Assembly: GCA_029339195.1 (NCBI GenBank)
Contig: JAPTJF010000078.1
Location: 108,734-172,733 of the forward strand
Length of the DNA: 64,000 bases
Reading direction: 5' to 3'
Origin: Micractinium sp. NFX-FRZ
Taxonomy: Eukaryota; Chlorophyta; Trebouxiophyceae; Chlorellales; Chlorellaceae
Below the pieces are notes generated by a model. That model was not told the origin of the DNA and made no database searches. It worked only from the letters and a program-made list of their open reading frames with translations. Positions 17,523-29,030 of this stretch are shown in pieces; the first letter of the stretch is position 1; each line of letters begins with the position of its first letter. A program made the position numbers and the translations under genes.

Positions 17523-19404
17523 ATGCAAGCCACCAGCGCTGCCGGCCACACCGTGAGTTGCGGCAGAGTGCTTTGGCATTCAGTCATGACCACCCCTGTA
17601 GTTTTGGTTCCGTGGGGACCAAAGGCTGCCGCCAAATGCCATCTATGCACTTGCATTTGCGTATGGCATGCTCCCAGGGCTATTGAAGATAGGTTGCTAA
17701 ACCCATGTCGCTCAGTTGCATCCCCCCGCCCGCTCTCTCTGCAGGCCACGCAGTGGGTCTGCCAGCCCCCGGCATGTGCAGATGTGCAACAAGGCGCTGA
17801 GGCACTCGCCGCAGAGGTGCTGGCGTTCCTGGGCGCCTCTGTACCTGCGCCACCCTCCGCACTGGAGCGCCGCCGCCCCGCACCCGCCTCGACAACCAGC
17901 GGCAGCAGCGGCGGCGGCTGCGAGCTAACAGACAGCGATGCCGAAGAAGGTGCGAGGGCGTCGTTGCCAACTTGCTGCATCTCGTGCCAGAGTTCTGCCG
18001 CTGCTTGACGCTAGGGCAGGCCGCATCGGTCAACCCACGCTCTCGCCTGCCCCCCGCCTGCCGCTTCCTCCTGCCCCGCCCGCAGATGCCGATGCATACC
18101 GCCCTCGCAAGGTGCGCGTCCTGCCCTCCGCCAGTGGTCCTGGCGGCATGCTGGCGCGCCGCACCTACACCTGGCGCGGCCTCAGCAGCCGGCGCGCCGA
18201 GAAGCAGCAGCGGCAGCTGGATGCGCTGCAGCAACAGGAGGCGGCGGCAGCCGCCGCCTCGCCCACGCACAGCAGCGGCAGCGCAGCCACTGACATAGAG
18301 TGTGAGCCCTCCCCCACCTCCCGGCTGCCTCAGCAGCAGCACGTGCAGCAGCAGGCACAGCAGCAGCAGCTAGGCCAGCAGCAGGCGGCTCTGCCGGTGG
18401 CCGGCAGCATTGCCGCAGCAGAGGCGGCCAGCGGCACCAAGGAGGGGGATCGGGATTGGGCGGCACTGACCACCTGGCTGCGCATGGTGAGCGCTGTACT
18501 GCTGCTGTACTGCCGCTGCCGTACTGCCCTGCCCCGCCCTGCCCCGCCCTGCCCTGCCACCTGTGGACCGCTGTGCTCAGCCGGGGCCGCACCCTCTTTA
18601 TGCAGCTGGGCTTCCGCTGCTCAAGCCGGCACAGCGCCTGCTCATTCCATGCACCCACCCCCCTGTCCTCACCCCACCCCTCTGCACCCCTCCCTCACCA
18701 CCCGCCCCCTCCCTGCAGAACATCCACAAGCAGCGCACCGCCAAGAAGGTTGTGCTGTTTGTGGGGCAGCGCGACGCCGCCTCCGGGCGCTGGGCGTTTG
18801 GCCTCAACCCCGCGCTGCGCTGGGCCGACCTGTCGCCCGACACGCGCCGCCGCCTGCAGCACCTGCCTGCAGAGGCGGCAAAAGCCTTTGCGGCAAAGTA
18901 CCCGGCCCGCCCGCCCGGCGACTGGCGGCTAAAGAGCCAGGTGAGAGGGGCAGGAGGAGGGGAGTCGGGGACGGGAGGGGGACGGTGCGGTGCTACGTGG
19001 CAGCAGGGGCAGTCGGCGACGAGGACGTGCCAGCACATGCTGCTGCCCGCTTGCAGGCCGGCCGCGCCGCTGCCGACATCCACCCTGCCCGCAGCCTGGC
19101 ACGCCAACTGCCACTCCCGCTGACGGCTGCCTCGTTCCCCTCCCCCTCCCCCTTCCTCACATACCGCCCGCAGAAGTACAAGCCGCAGGGCGGCTCCCAG
19201 ACTTTCCTGGTGCAGTTGGAAGATCTGGTGCTCACCCTGCATGGCGTGTACCTGCAGCACGAGGGCAGCGGCACCGGCCCCAGCGGCGCAGCTAGCGGTG
19301 CAGCCAGCTGCGCGGCTGCATCGGGCGTTGGCGGCGCCTCTGCCGCCCCGGCGGGGCACCTGGCCAGCTGCGGCACAAGTGCGCTGCAGGCCCCTGCCCA
19401 GTAG
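17523..19404 (+). CDS. Protein of unknown function, 362 aa
   Basis: Five exons (17523-17552, 17745-17949, 18086-18486, 18719-18940, 19174-19404) join in frame to 362 aa. I do not recognise the family. Visible regions: a short N-terminus with Ala/Pro-rich sequence and an acidic patch (DSDAEED); a basic segment RPRKVRVLPS with RRTYTWRGLSSRRAEK; a Gln/Ala-rich linker (~155-210); a more globular part around NIHKQRTAKKVVLFVGQRD, FGLNPALRWADLSPDTRRR and FLVQLEDLVLTLHGVYLQHE; and an Ala/Ser/Gly-rich tail. No membrane segment is evident. The 30-nt first exon is the least certain part; an ATG at 17478 is in frame upstream. Confidence 0.55.
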
Positions 19405-20184
19405 GTGGCTGCACGCCTGGCAGCTTGCTTGGGGTCCACGCCCCAGCGCGCCCGCTTGCCAACACATTTATTGCGCCCATCACCCTCACCCCTGCCGCGC
19501 CGCCTCGAGCGCCGGCGGCCACGTCATCACCAGCCCGTTGGCAATCGGGCGCCATGGCCAAGCTCGCTGCCGCCTGCCCAGCCGTTTTCGGACAACCTCT
19601 TTTATTCATTCCAAACGGGAAGGCAGGACCCCAAACGGGACGCCTGCACCTGCCTCCCCCCATTTCTTTCCTGCCCCAAGCTTTGCGGGGCCTCCTGCTC
19701 CCCCCCGCCCAACCCCCCTCATCCATTACCCGGAACCTGATCTTTCTTTTACCCCATTTTGCCAAGAATACATACACCCGCCATTACACTGTCGTCCTAA
19801 GCCCTGCTGCGGCTGCCGCCCAGCGCGCCATGTTTTGCTTGTGCCACCTGTGGCGCCCACCCCACACACACAGATGCACTGCTTCTACAGATTCTTGCGG
19901 GCGAGCGTGGCCCCTGCCCCCACGTAGATTTGTTTTTTTCCCAACTGCAACTCACAAATCAGCGCCTTGTACACCCTATTCTTCCCGCGCACCCCGCGCT
20001 TTTGTAGGTGCTTGCTTGCCTGCCCTTTTGCCATTGGTTTTCTTCCTTGCGCTTCCAGCTTAGTTGGTGCTCCTTTTCCCCTCGCCTTTTTGCGCGTTCA
20101 TCTCAGCTCTTCTCTCTCCTCTTTCCCGCTGGCATCCCCCACTCCCGCCCCCTCCTCTGCGCAAACTCAATGCCTTGCGTACGT

Positions 20185-20189
20185 TGTAA
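20185..20189 (+). terminator. TGTAA poly(A) signal, unknown gene 17523-19404
   Basis: A TGTAA about 780 nt after the stop codon, in a non-coding convergent region. Confidence 0.35.
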
Positions 20190-20754
20190 CTCCGATGGTT
20201 GCAATGGGAAGAACAGGGTGTGAGTTGCAATGGGGCAGGTGCATTGGGAATGCAGGCACTCGCTGTACACAGAGGGGCAGCGTCCTGATCTCGCGGCCAC
20301 ATCACGCGAGTCAAGGCAGAGGGTTGCAGGTGTGCTGAGATGCCAGCGCCGCCACCCCAGCATAAGCGACGGTTGGGCGGCTGGGCGCGCGCAGGCACTG
20401 GGCCTATTTTGAAAGTAGGCGAGGCATCCTAATCCCTGGATGGACCAGAAGGGCAGCGGGCATAGCGGGTGTCTGGCCACGGTCCCCCCAGCCATCAGCT
20501 TCACTTCCTCACAACCTGCTGATGAGACAGCATGCCTTAGGTCTAAAGTTGCAAAGCTTTCAGAAACGATTACAATATATGGACATGGCCTGAGTTGCCA
20601 ACGTGCTCAACAGGCGTAGGGGAGACCATGGCCTCCCACACAACCCACCCGCCTGGTGTCAGCGGAAGTGAGAAGCCTGCGGACCAGTGCTGGCAGTTCC
20701 AGCTTGCGTCCTACAGCCACTCGCTGCCTTGCTGATGCGGGTGCGTGTCGCGTG

Positions 20755-20759
20755 TTACA
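20755..20759 (-). terminator. Minus-strand TGTAA poly(A) signal, PPR gene
   Basis: TTACA on the plus strand reads TGTAA on the minus strand, about 285 nt past the PPR stop. A second candidate is at 20570-20574. Confidence 0.35.
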
Positions 20760-21043
20760 GCAGGGCAGGCACATGGCTGCACATCCCGCAGCTACAACGT
20801 CTCATAGCCCTGCCGCTGCCTGGCAGGAGCAGGCCCGCTTGCCCTGGCCTGCAGCCATCATCACCCTGCTGCTGCAGCAGCTGCTTCGGCGGCGGCCGAC
20901 ACGGTCACAGTCATTGTCACCGCTGTTGTCGTGGTACCGCCGCTGGTTGTCTCTCTCACCACTGCCCCTGCTGCTGCTCGCCGTGCCGCCACTGCGGCTG
21001 CGTTACGCCGCATCAGACAATGTGCTGCCAAACGGGTGCGTTG

Positions 21044-24000
21044 CTACTGCTGCTGCTCTTGCTGCTGCTCGGGCTGCTGCTCCTGCCGGGCACCGCGACG
21101 GGCGATGCGGCTGCTGATGGTCTCATCCTTACGAAGCTCACGGAGCACCTCCTCCCGGCTGCAAGGGAGTCAGATGCGGCAACGAGAAGGCGGTGCATTG
21201 TTGGCTCCAGGGCAGCAGGGCGGGTCTCGGCTGCAAGTGAGCCAGAGGCAACAACAGGGCAGCAGGGCAGGGACACAAGAGGGCTGCAGCTGGTGAGGGG
21301 AAGGCAAGCAGTGGGGCGGTTGCGAGACCCGGTGAGTGCGCGCGCGGCAGGCCCACAAGCAGGCGGAGCAGCCGCAAGTGGCTGCTCGCCTCCCAAGCAT
21401 ACTGCGCATGCTGCATGCCCTCTGGATCACTCCGCGCTCAACACACGACCGCCGCACCTGAACCAGCTGCTGCTGCCTGTCAGCATCTGCATGCCTCCCT
21501 CGGCCGCCCAGCGGCGGCACTGCAGGCGGGGGATGGGGGCGGAGGGGTGGTGTCGAAGATCCAGGCAGCATGATGGCCAATTTGGGGATGGGGGGACAGC
21601 CTGCAGGCCCATACTGCAGGCCCCCCTTCGGTACATGCTGCTCGAAAACGCACTGTTCTTATTGTGAGCAGCCTGCAGACCCCCAATCCCAGCTGCCCTG
21701 CTAGTAATTAACAGCCCAAGCACTTGCGCTTGTGTCATCGTGTCCGGTTGCCTCACCTTGGCATCCACCCCCACAATGCGGTAGTCGTTTTGGAACAGGC
21801 GGGCCAGCAGGGTGCGCACGGCGTCGCGGTCGCCCGCGCGCTCCGCCCTGCACGCAAGGCGGCAGCAAGGAGGCGTTCGTTCAAACGTGGGGAAGCCTCC
21901 ACCAGGGCGTGGGCATGCACAGCTGGGTGGCAAAGCACGTCGGTGCGGGGCGGGCGGGGGGAGCCCTGTGGGGCAGGCATGGTAAAGGCAATACGAGGGA
22001 GACACAGAGAGGGAGGACCTAATGGGGAAGCATCTGGAAGCATTCGGGCAGGTTGCCAGTGTGCAACAACACGGTGCTGTGGCTGGCTGGCAGGTCAGGT
22101 GCCCCCAATGCGGCCTCAGCTTGAGGAAACAATAACAAACGAAGGAACAAGTGACAAACAAAACAAGCTCACCTGGCCAAGCAGCGCTCCAGCAGTGCCA
22201 GCCTGGGCACATGCCCGGCAGCGTCCATGGCGCTGAGCGCTGACATCATGCTGCGCACGTCGCCTGCCACGTGGCACAGGGGTGGTGGGATGTGCAGGCA
22301 CGCGGGGGCAGTGTGAGTGGTTCGGTGGTGGTAAGTGTGCAGGCGAATAAAGGGCGGGCGCCAGACCCACAACGCGGGAGGGATGCAAGCGCCCGAGGCC
22401 TCAGTTGGAAGCACTCCCTCTCTCCCCTCTCCGACCCACACACCCGCACCGCTTCCCAACGTGCAGCCCCACCCACCCAGCACGACGCAGGCGTCCACCA
22501 GCTGCTGCTGCCTGCCAGGCCCCTGCTGTAAGGTCCCTTTGAACCCACATTACGATGCCTCAGGCACACAGCAGCTGCAGGCGCCCCCCAGCCCACCCAC
22601 CCAGCACGACGCAGGCATCCACCAGCTGGTGGTGTGTGTACCCGTTGGGCGCCACCCCCGACTCCTGCAGCTGCTCAAACACCTTGAGGGCGGTGCCCAC
22701 CTTGCCTCGCTCCACGCAGCCCTGCAGGGGGGACGAGGGAGACAATACAATGCAAGGGGGTGGGCGGGAGAGTGGGTTGGGGTTACCGGCGTCCAGGGTG
22801 TGGGGCACTGGTATACATAAGGGGGAGAAGGATGTGAGTTGTTGGCGGCCGGGGCCCGTGGTGCTGGTGTGCAGAAGGGGGGCAAGGGAAGCGAGAAAAA
22901 AACGGGGGGGCCTGGCACGCCCTGGCCCACCTAACACGCCCGCCCGCCAGGCTCAGCAGCGTTGCCCCATTTGCCTGCATGAGAGCGTTGTACGTGTCTG
23001 CATTGGGTTTCACCCCCAGGTGCTCATAGGCGTCAAACGTCGAGAAGGCGCGCCTGCAGGGGCATGGCGGGAGCAGTGGGGATGCGTGGAGCATGACAAA
23101 CGCGGCGATACTGCGGGTAGGTTGGCTGCAGTGCTGTGCAGAACGCATGTCCGAAAGGCACCGCAGCATGCCCAAAGGCACATCACTTTGTGACACAGCC
23201 AGAGCGATGGCCCCGTGCTGCCTGCAGTACGTGCAAGTGCACCCCGCCATTCCCAGCGCCGCTCAAACAGCTCCCATCAACACAATCCACTCACTGGAGG
23301 TGCCACACTCGCTGGCGTGCAGCCACCTCCAAACCGAGCCAGGCAGATGCACAGTACCTGCATTGCAAACTGCTCCCCACAACACAGGAAAACATGCCCC
23401 CCTGGTGCTCCCCTATCTGTGATTTGACTGCGGTTTGGGTCCCAAACGGCTTCACTCACTGGAGGTTCCCCATCTGGCAGTAAGCCGCCACCACGAGGTT
23501 CAGCTGAGCGGTGCTCACGGTGCGGCCCTGTGAGGCAGCAGGCAGGCGGGGTGGGGCGGGAGGGCGGCAGGCGCGGGGTGGGGCGGGAGGGCGGCGGGTG
23601 CGGGGTGGGGCGGGAGGGCGGCAGGCGCGGGGTGGGGCGGGAGGGCGGCCCGGGAATGCAGGGGCGTTGAGAATGCAGGGCACCGTAGCTGCGCACTGCC
23701 ATCCTTGGCACCTCTCACTGGCACCTCTCACTGGCACTGCCAGCTTCAATTGCCACCATCCGGGCGCCCGGCCCTGGCGTTGCGACTGCCCAGAGCGCCC
23801 TGCCTGTCCCCAAGCAGGGGGGGGGCGTGGGGGTGCGGGCCGCTCACCTCTTTGGCCCAGCTCTCTAGGAGGTCAAAAGCGGCGTCGCATGCCTGCACCG
23901 ACTGCGCCAGCGCGTCCACGCACATGGGCAGGCCGTGGTGGTAGGAAGCCGCGCTGTCGTCCTCCGGGAAGGCCTGGCGGGGGGTGGAAGAAGAGGAGTG

Positions 24001-25704
24001 GACACAGGTGAGGGGCGCGTGGCTGGGGGAGGGGGCCGCCCAATGGGATCCACGTGCCGGCACCAAAGGAGGGAGACACCTGCCAGCCCATGAGACCCAC
24101 CCTGCCTCGCGCATGCCAACCAACTGCCCACCACCCCTGCCACCGCGTGCATTCGACTCTTGCCTCCTTTGACCTCAAGCACCACCCCCTGCCCGGCCAG
24201 CCCCCAGCAGCAGAGGCGACTGCAGCGCGCCCTGCATCTGCTGCCGCCGCAGTGGTGCGGCACACGCAGTGCACAGCGCAGCCACGCTCGCAGAATCTCA
24301 AACCCCTGCCTTCCCTCACCAACAAGCCTCACCCCCTTGCCCTCCCTCCCGCCCTGCGCCCGCCCCCTGCTGCCTCATCGCCTCACCGCTGCCAGCTCCT
24401 CCACCGCTCGGAACATGCCCTCCGCCGTCCCCGCCTTTGCGTAGGCGTGCACCCTCGCCAAGTGGGACACCAGGTGCGGGGTGCGCACGCCGCGTGGCTG
24501 CCCCGCCATGGCCCGAGCCTCTTCCCTTGCAAGCTCGCCCCACTGCGGCGCCGGCACCGGCAATGACACTGCCGCATCGCTGCCACTTTTGCTCTTGCTC
24601 CGATGGGCGCTGCCGGCCTGTGCCGCCTCAGCAGCCGCCAGGTCAGCAGCCTCCAGCTCAGCGCTCAGCTGCTCCAGCGCCGGCGCCCCCAGTGCCCCTT
24701 CAACTTCCTCCCCTGCCGCCCCCTCTCCCTGCTGCTGCTGCTGCTGCGCCTGCTGCGCCTGCTGTGCATCGTCAAGCCGTTGCATTTCGGCCGCCTTGTT
24801 CATGTGGGTCTCCAGCGCAGCGCCCGTGCTGGGCGGGTTGGGCAGCCCCACAGACCGCACCAGCAGCTGCAGGAGGTGGTGGTGACGGGGAGCAAACAGA
24901 GGCGCTAGCGTGACCAACAGTCGCCCAGCTTTTTGTGCCAAGGGGAGCAAGCAGAGCCAGTAGGATGACTGGCAGCCCCGAAATGTGTGTTATTGGGAGT
25001 AGGCAAACAGAAGGGCAGGAGGATGCTTGGCAGATCGCAGAGGCATGGGGCAATACCGAGCGCGTTGGGAGCAGGCACCCCATGCAGCAGCAGCAGGAGC
25101 AGCGTCATGCCTGCATCACCACCCTCACCTCCCATGTCGCCTCAGCCAGATCCACATTTCCCTGGTTGGCTGCTGCCTCCAGCACCGTCAGCAGCAGGCC
25201 CTCTTCCACCTTGAGCGGCCGAGTGATGGGCTCCCCCTCCCCAGGCACCTCCTGCACGCATTGGCCAGGGAGAGCGCACGGAATTGGTAAAACAGTTCGT
25301 GACTGGGCAGGGCACGGCTTGCTCTGTGTGCCGGCTGCGAGCACGCCTGCGGGGCAGGGAGCTGCTGCTGCGCTGCCCGGCGGGCTCTGTCCCTCTCCAG
25401 CACGGCTCACGTGTAACAGACGGCCCTGGTTCCCGGCGCCCCAGTGCCTCCAGGCAGACCTGGAAGGTGGAGGTTGCTGCCTCCAGCCGCTTCACACAGC
25501 CCGCCATGGCCTCGTCATTGGACGCCTGCACCGCCAGCTGCAGCACATCTGCAGGGACGAAGGAGAGGAGGGGGCACAGCACAGCGCAAGGGATGCGTAA
25601 GTAATGCGCACACCGCCACCTGCAACCTAACAAACAGGGAATGGAGAGGGCCGACAGGAGCATGCATGGCATGTGAGCACCGCCATGCCTGCCTGCCTGT
25701 CTTG

Positions 25705-25735
<31 letters not shown>

Positions 25736-28405
25736 CCAACTAATCTGCCGCCGCACCACTCGGCTCACCTGCCAGGAGGAAGGCGGGGACCCTCAGGCCC
25801 AGGCCTTCTAGCTGGTCCACCAGTGAAAGGGCGTGGTTGAAGCGGCGGTGCCTGCACGGGAGGGAGAGTGTAGGGACATCGACTAACTCTCGAGTAACTC
25901 TTGAGTAACTATGAAAAAGAGGGTTGGCACAGAACCCTCAGCAGGTCCTCGTAAGCGGAGGGCAGGGGTGGAGCGACGATGCACGCAGGTGGACAGAGGG
26001 TGTGCAGGTGTGCGCACGAGCTCACTGTTGTTGTGGACAACGAGCGAGAGGGGAGCCCTGGCGGGTGGCTGCTCACCGGGCGCCGGTGCACAGCGCTCGC
26101 AGCTGCCAGCATGGCCGAGCATCGCAGCACCCCACAGCACGTGCAGCGCACACAGCACACCACGACGAGCACTCAACATGTTCATCGGAGGGCCTTCACC
26201 ATGCAGAAGCATTCAAACAACAAACACACGTCTAAGAGACACTCACTGAGCAAACTCGCGCACGCCATACATAAGCAGCTTGCCCATCTCCGCCTTTTGG
26301 GCGGGGTGCACAGCCAGGCCCAGCTCCGCGGCTTCGTCAAACAGCCTGGGAGCAGGGGGAGTGGGCCAAGGCGGGACGCAACAGTGGGTGCGTGTTGAGA
26401 GGGGACGCACAACCTTTCGTAAAGGTACATTTGCGGAGCTGGGAACACCGGCGCACACACCTCATGACATCGCACCTTTGCGTCCGAAGCGCGCTCCACA
26501 CCCTGCCAGCTCCCCGCCCCCCCGCCCTCCCCCATGCCTCCCTCACCGCTTGGCGAATTTGTGCTCGGGCGGGTGCGACCGCAGGTTGGCCTCAATTGCA
26601 TGCATGTAGCAGCGCAGCGTGGGGGGGATGCCCAGCTCCTGAGGAGGGCAATGGAGTGGTGGGGCTTGGGGGAGGGAGATGGGAGCACAAGCAGGGGGTT
26701 TGGCCCAGCGCAAGTGTGGCCTTGATGATTGAGGGTGTGGGCAGGCTTGGAGTGTTTAAGGGGAGGTGGTGGAGGGGGTGTAGGTCAGGGCGGGCGTGGA
26801 GAAAGGACAAGCCGAGGCTGATAGGGTGGCTAGGTCGGGCAGGCAGGCATGGGCGCAGGTTCTGCAGCATGGCAGCACGGGACTTCCTCGCATTTTGCAG
26901 CGCACAAAAAGCCATCAGAGCAGTTCGGCAGAGGCCAGCAGTAGCAGCAGAGGCAGAGCATGCAGCAGGCGGGCGGCAATATCGGAAGCGCCACCCTGGC
27001 GGACTGACCTTCATGTGCAAAACTGTGGTGAAGGCTGGGTGCCCAATGCCCTGCAGAGCCATCTGCCTCAGCGCAATCACGTAGCAGGCGGGCTGCAGGA
27101 GGGGGCACGCGGGCGGGCGGGCGGGCGAGTGGGCAGGCTGGTGTGTGCGAAACGGGCGCATTGGCGGCGTCTGCCTCTCTGGCAGGACATGCGTCATAAC
27201 TCCAGCATCGACCCCACGCCATAAGCCCCAGACCTGTTTTGTGTCCCAGCTGCCCACCTGCGGCGCCGCCCCCAGCTTCTCCATGACTGCCACAACGTCC
27301 GACATGCGGTGCGCATGGCAGGCGGTGGCCGAGAGAGCCGCCATGTACAGCTTCCATGCGTAGGGAGGGGGCACCTCCTCCGCAGGCACAGCCTCGCCCT
27401 GCGAGACCGGGGGGAACGGGAGCGCAGCGGCGGCACAGGCAACATGAGGCAAACGGGACAACACCAAAGAGGCACTCTCAATGGGAGTTACAGGCAGGCA
27501 GGCGTGCAGCCATGCAGGCTCAAGCGAGCGGCCGCAGGTAGGCAGGCAGGCACTAGAGGGCAGTCCGCAACAGGCGGGCTTCACTAGGCAGGCAGCCGAG
27601 GGCAGGCACCTCTTCTTTGGAGCAGCACCCACCTTGGCCACTGCCTCTTCAAGCGGCGCCAGTGCTGCCTCAAACGTGCGCCTGGCCGCCCACGCATCCT
27701 CAGCATTTATGTGGCCTAGCAATTCCTCAACCAGGGGCAGGCCACGGTCCTCCCAGCCCTGCAGCACAGCACAGCGCAGCGCAGGTCGCGGGCAGCGGGC
27801 AGTGGATGCTGGGTGCTGCTACGGCTGGGGGGCGCACCACACATGACAAGCACGCAGCGCAGGGTATCAGCATGCAGAGAGTGCAGGGGCAGCGGTGGCA
27901 GCTTGCCTGCTGCTCCCACTGCTTTGGTATGTAGAGCCGTCGCTGATGCCCGTTGGCCTGCTGCCGCCCGCCACCGCGCTGCACTCTGCTGCCGCCGCTG
28001 CCGCCGCTGCTGCCCCTGCTACGCTGCTTTTGCTGCTGATCCTGACGGTGCTGCTGCTGCGGTCGGACAGAACAACAAGAGGCAACACGTTGGACAGGTT
28101 AGCGGGTGCAGGGAGAGAAACTAGCACAGGCTGGCGGGCCGGAACTGTCGGTGCTGGCAGCGGCGGCGGCAGCAGGTGCTACCCACCCAAAACCAGCGCA
28201 GTGCAGGGCTCTGTGATGACCTCACCTGCTGCTCCCCAGCGCTCCTGGCTGGCACCGAGCTGCCAAAGTGACGCAAGAGCGAGACGGAACTGGAGCCCAG
28301 CGCCCCTTGCACAGCCGCCAAGCTGGGTGCGGCTTTCAGCACACATGCATCCGAGGCTAGGGAGGCCAGCCACCCGGCCTTGCGCAGCAGGCCTGCCCGA
28401 CTCAT
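21044..28405 (-). CDS. Pentatricopeptide-repeat (PPR) protein, predicted organellar
   Basis: Nineteen exons (28405-28226, 28056-27907, 27758-27633, 27398-27258, 27092-27009, 26638-26547, 26345-26247, 25851-25769, 25548-25460, 25251-25129, 24866-24387, 23973-23848, 23527-23460, 23053-22975, 22721-22601, 22263-22173, 21847-21757, 21519-21458, 21158-21044) give 799 aa. The start (MSRAGLLRKAGWLASLAS, few acidic residues) looks like a mitochondrial or plastid presequence. The clearest PPR units are around residues 610-670: AYEHLGVKPNADTYNALMQ, then VGTALKVFEQLQESGVAPN, then THHQLVDACV. Further helical pairs occur before and after, and a Gln/Glu/Ala-rich linker sits near 400-450. PPR proteins bind organelle RNAs; the target is unknown. 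The tail is Gln-rich. Two introns appear to use GC donors (27906 and 22974 side). The second exon and the one at 21458-21519 are the least certain. Confidence 0.7.
22474..22516 (-). repeat. Donor-edge copy in the PPR gene
   Basis: CCCAGCACGACGCAGGCGTC with its flanking CCCACCCAC repeats the end of exon 15 plus donor (22594-22636) with few differences, about 120 bp downstream in transcription direction. Confidence 0.85.
23284..23303 (-). repeat. Donor-edge copy of exon 13, PPR gene
   Basis: CACTCACTGGAGGTGCCAC repeats the real exon end and donor CACTCACTGGAGGTTCCCC at 23453-23471, about 170 bp into the intron. Confidence 0.6.
23541..23651. repeat. Minisatellite, about 30-bp unit, four copies
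   Basis: The unit GCGGGGTGGGGCGGGAGGGC with its flank CGGCAGGC is repeated nearly perfectly about four times in intron 12 of the PPR gene. It is strongly purine-rich and G-rich on the plus strand, so it could form G-quadruplexes. Confidence 0.9.
25684..25740. repeat. GCCT tetranucleotide microsatellite
   Basis: Tandem GCCT units with one TCTTG interruption, in an intron of the PPR gene (between exons 8 and 9). Confidence 0.9.
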
Positions 28406-29030
28406 ACCCTTTTCGGCACAGGGCAAGCTGGCACACGTAAAAGCCGATGGGAACAATGCAATGTTTGCAAATGGTAAATGCGCATGCAAGCCTTCAATTC
28501 CTTTTTTTCGCGCGCTGCTGTGCTAGATCACTTGCGCAGCAGGCGGAGTTGAAGGGTTTCCGCGCATTCAGAGCGCACCCGCAAGCATATTCTGGGTAGG
28601 CGGCGCGATCAGCAACTCCGCAAGCCACGGACCAGCGTTCCCCACCTTCACTTCACTCTGTTGGCTTTCGGTCTCTCCTCTGGCTGGCAGGACGCGCCGG
28701 AGCGAACCTGATTGCAGACTGAGCGCAGGTGAGCGGCCGTTGTGTCCAGCCGGACGTCAAGGGCGCACCAGCTTTTGTCGGGTGTTCCGCGCCCTTGCCC
28801 CGTCCTCTTGTTGCCCATGCCACTTGTCACAAACCCACCTGGCTTGCGCCGTGGGAAACGGGCAGCACGCGTACTGGCACTGTGGGAGGGCGCAATACGC
28901 GGCGGCAGGCGCCGGCGTCACCACGCGCGCTGCCTCCATGCCTTGCAGCAAATCCTTTCTCCAGCTATCCACCGGCACTTGCCTCATGCTCCGCATACAG
29001 GCCCCTCACTTGGCCGCCAGCGCTGCCGCC
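28406..29030. promoter_or_regulatory. Divergent intergenic promoter, PPR / EDR2-like genes
   Basis: These 625 bp lie between opposed start codons. The segment 28440-28520 is AT-rich with a T7 run, and probably holds the core promoters. The part next to the EDR2-like gene is GC-rich and open in frame with it; an ATG at 28986 is an alternative start. Confidence 0.5.

Larger units (their letters stand above)
19405..21043. other. Convergent intergenic region, 3' UTRs
   Basis: These 1.6 kb separate the stops of the unknown plus-strand gene and the minus-strand PPR gene. The left part is CT-rich on the plus strand, typical of 3' UTR here. Long open frames around 20687-21667 follow repeats (CTG and GCC) and overlap the PPR terminal exons, so they are not supported. 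Confidence 0.5.

Noticed and set aside
20687..21667. 326-codon plus-strand open frame
   Set aside because: It is antisense to PPR terminal exons and the 3' UTR, and driven by CTG and CGG repeats.
28740..29030. Extended N-terminus for the EDR2-like protein from the open frame upstream
   Set aside because: It contains Cys/His-rich sequence unlike the family; the ATG at 29031 lies in a GCCGCC context just before the PH-like region.
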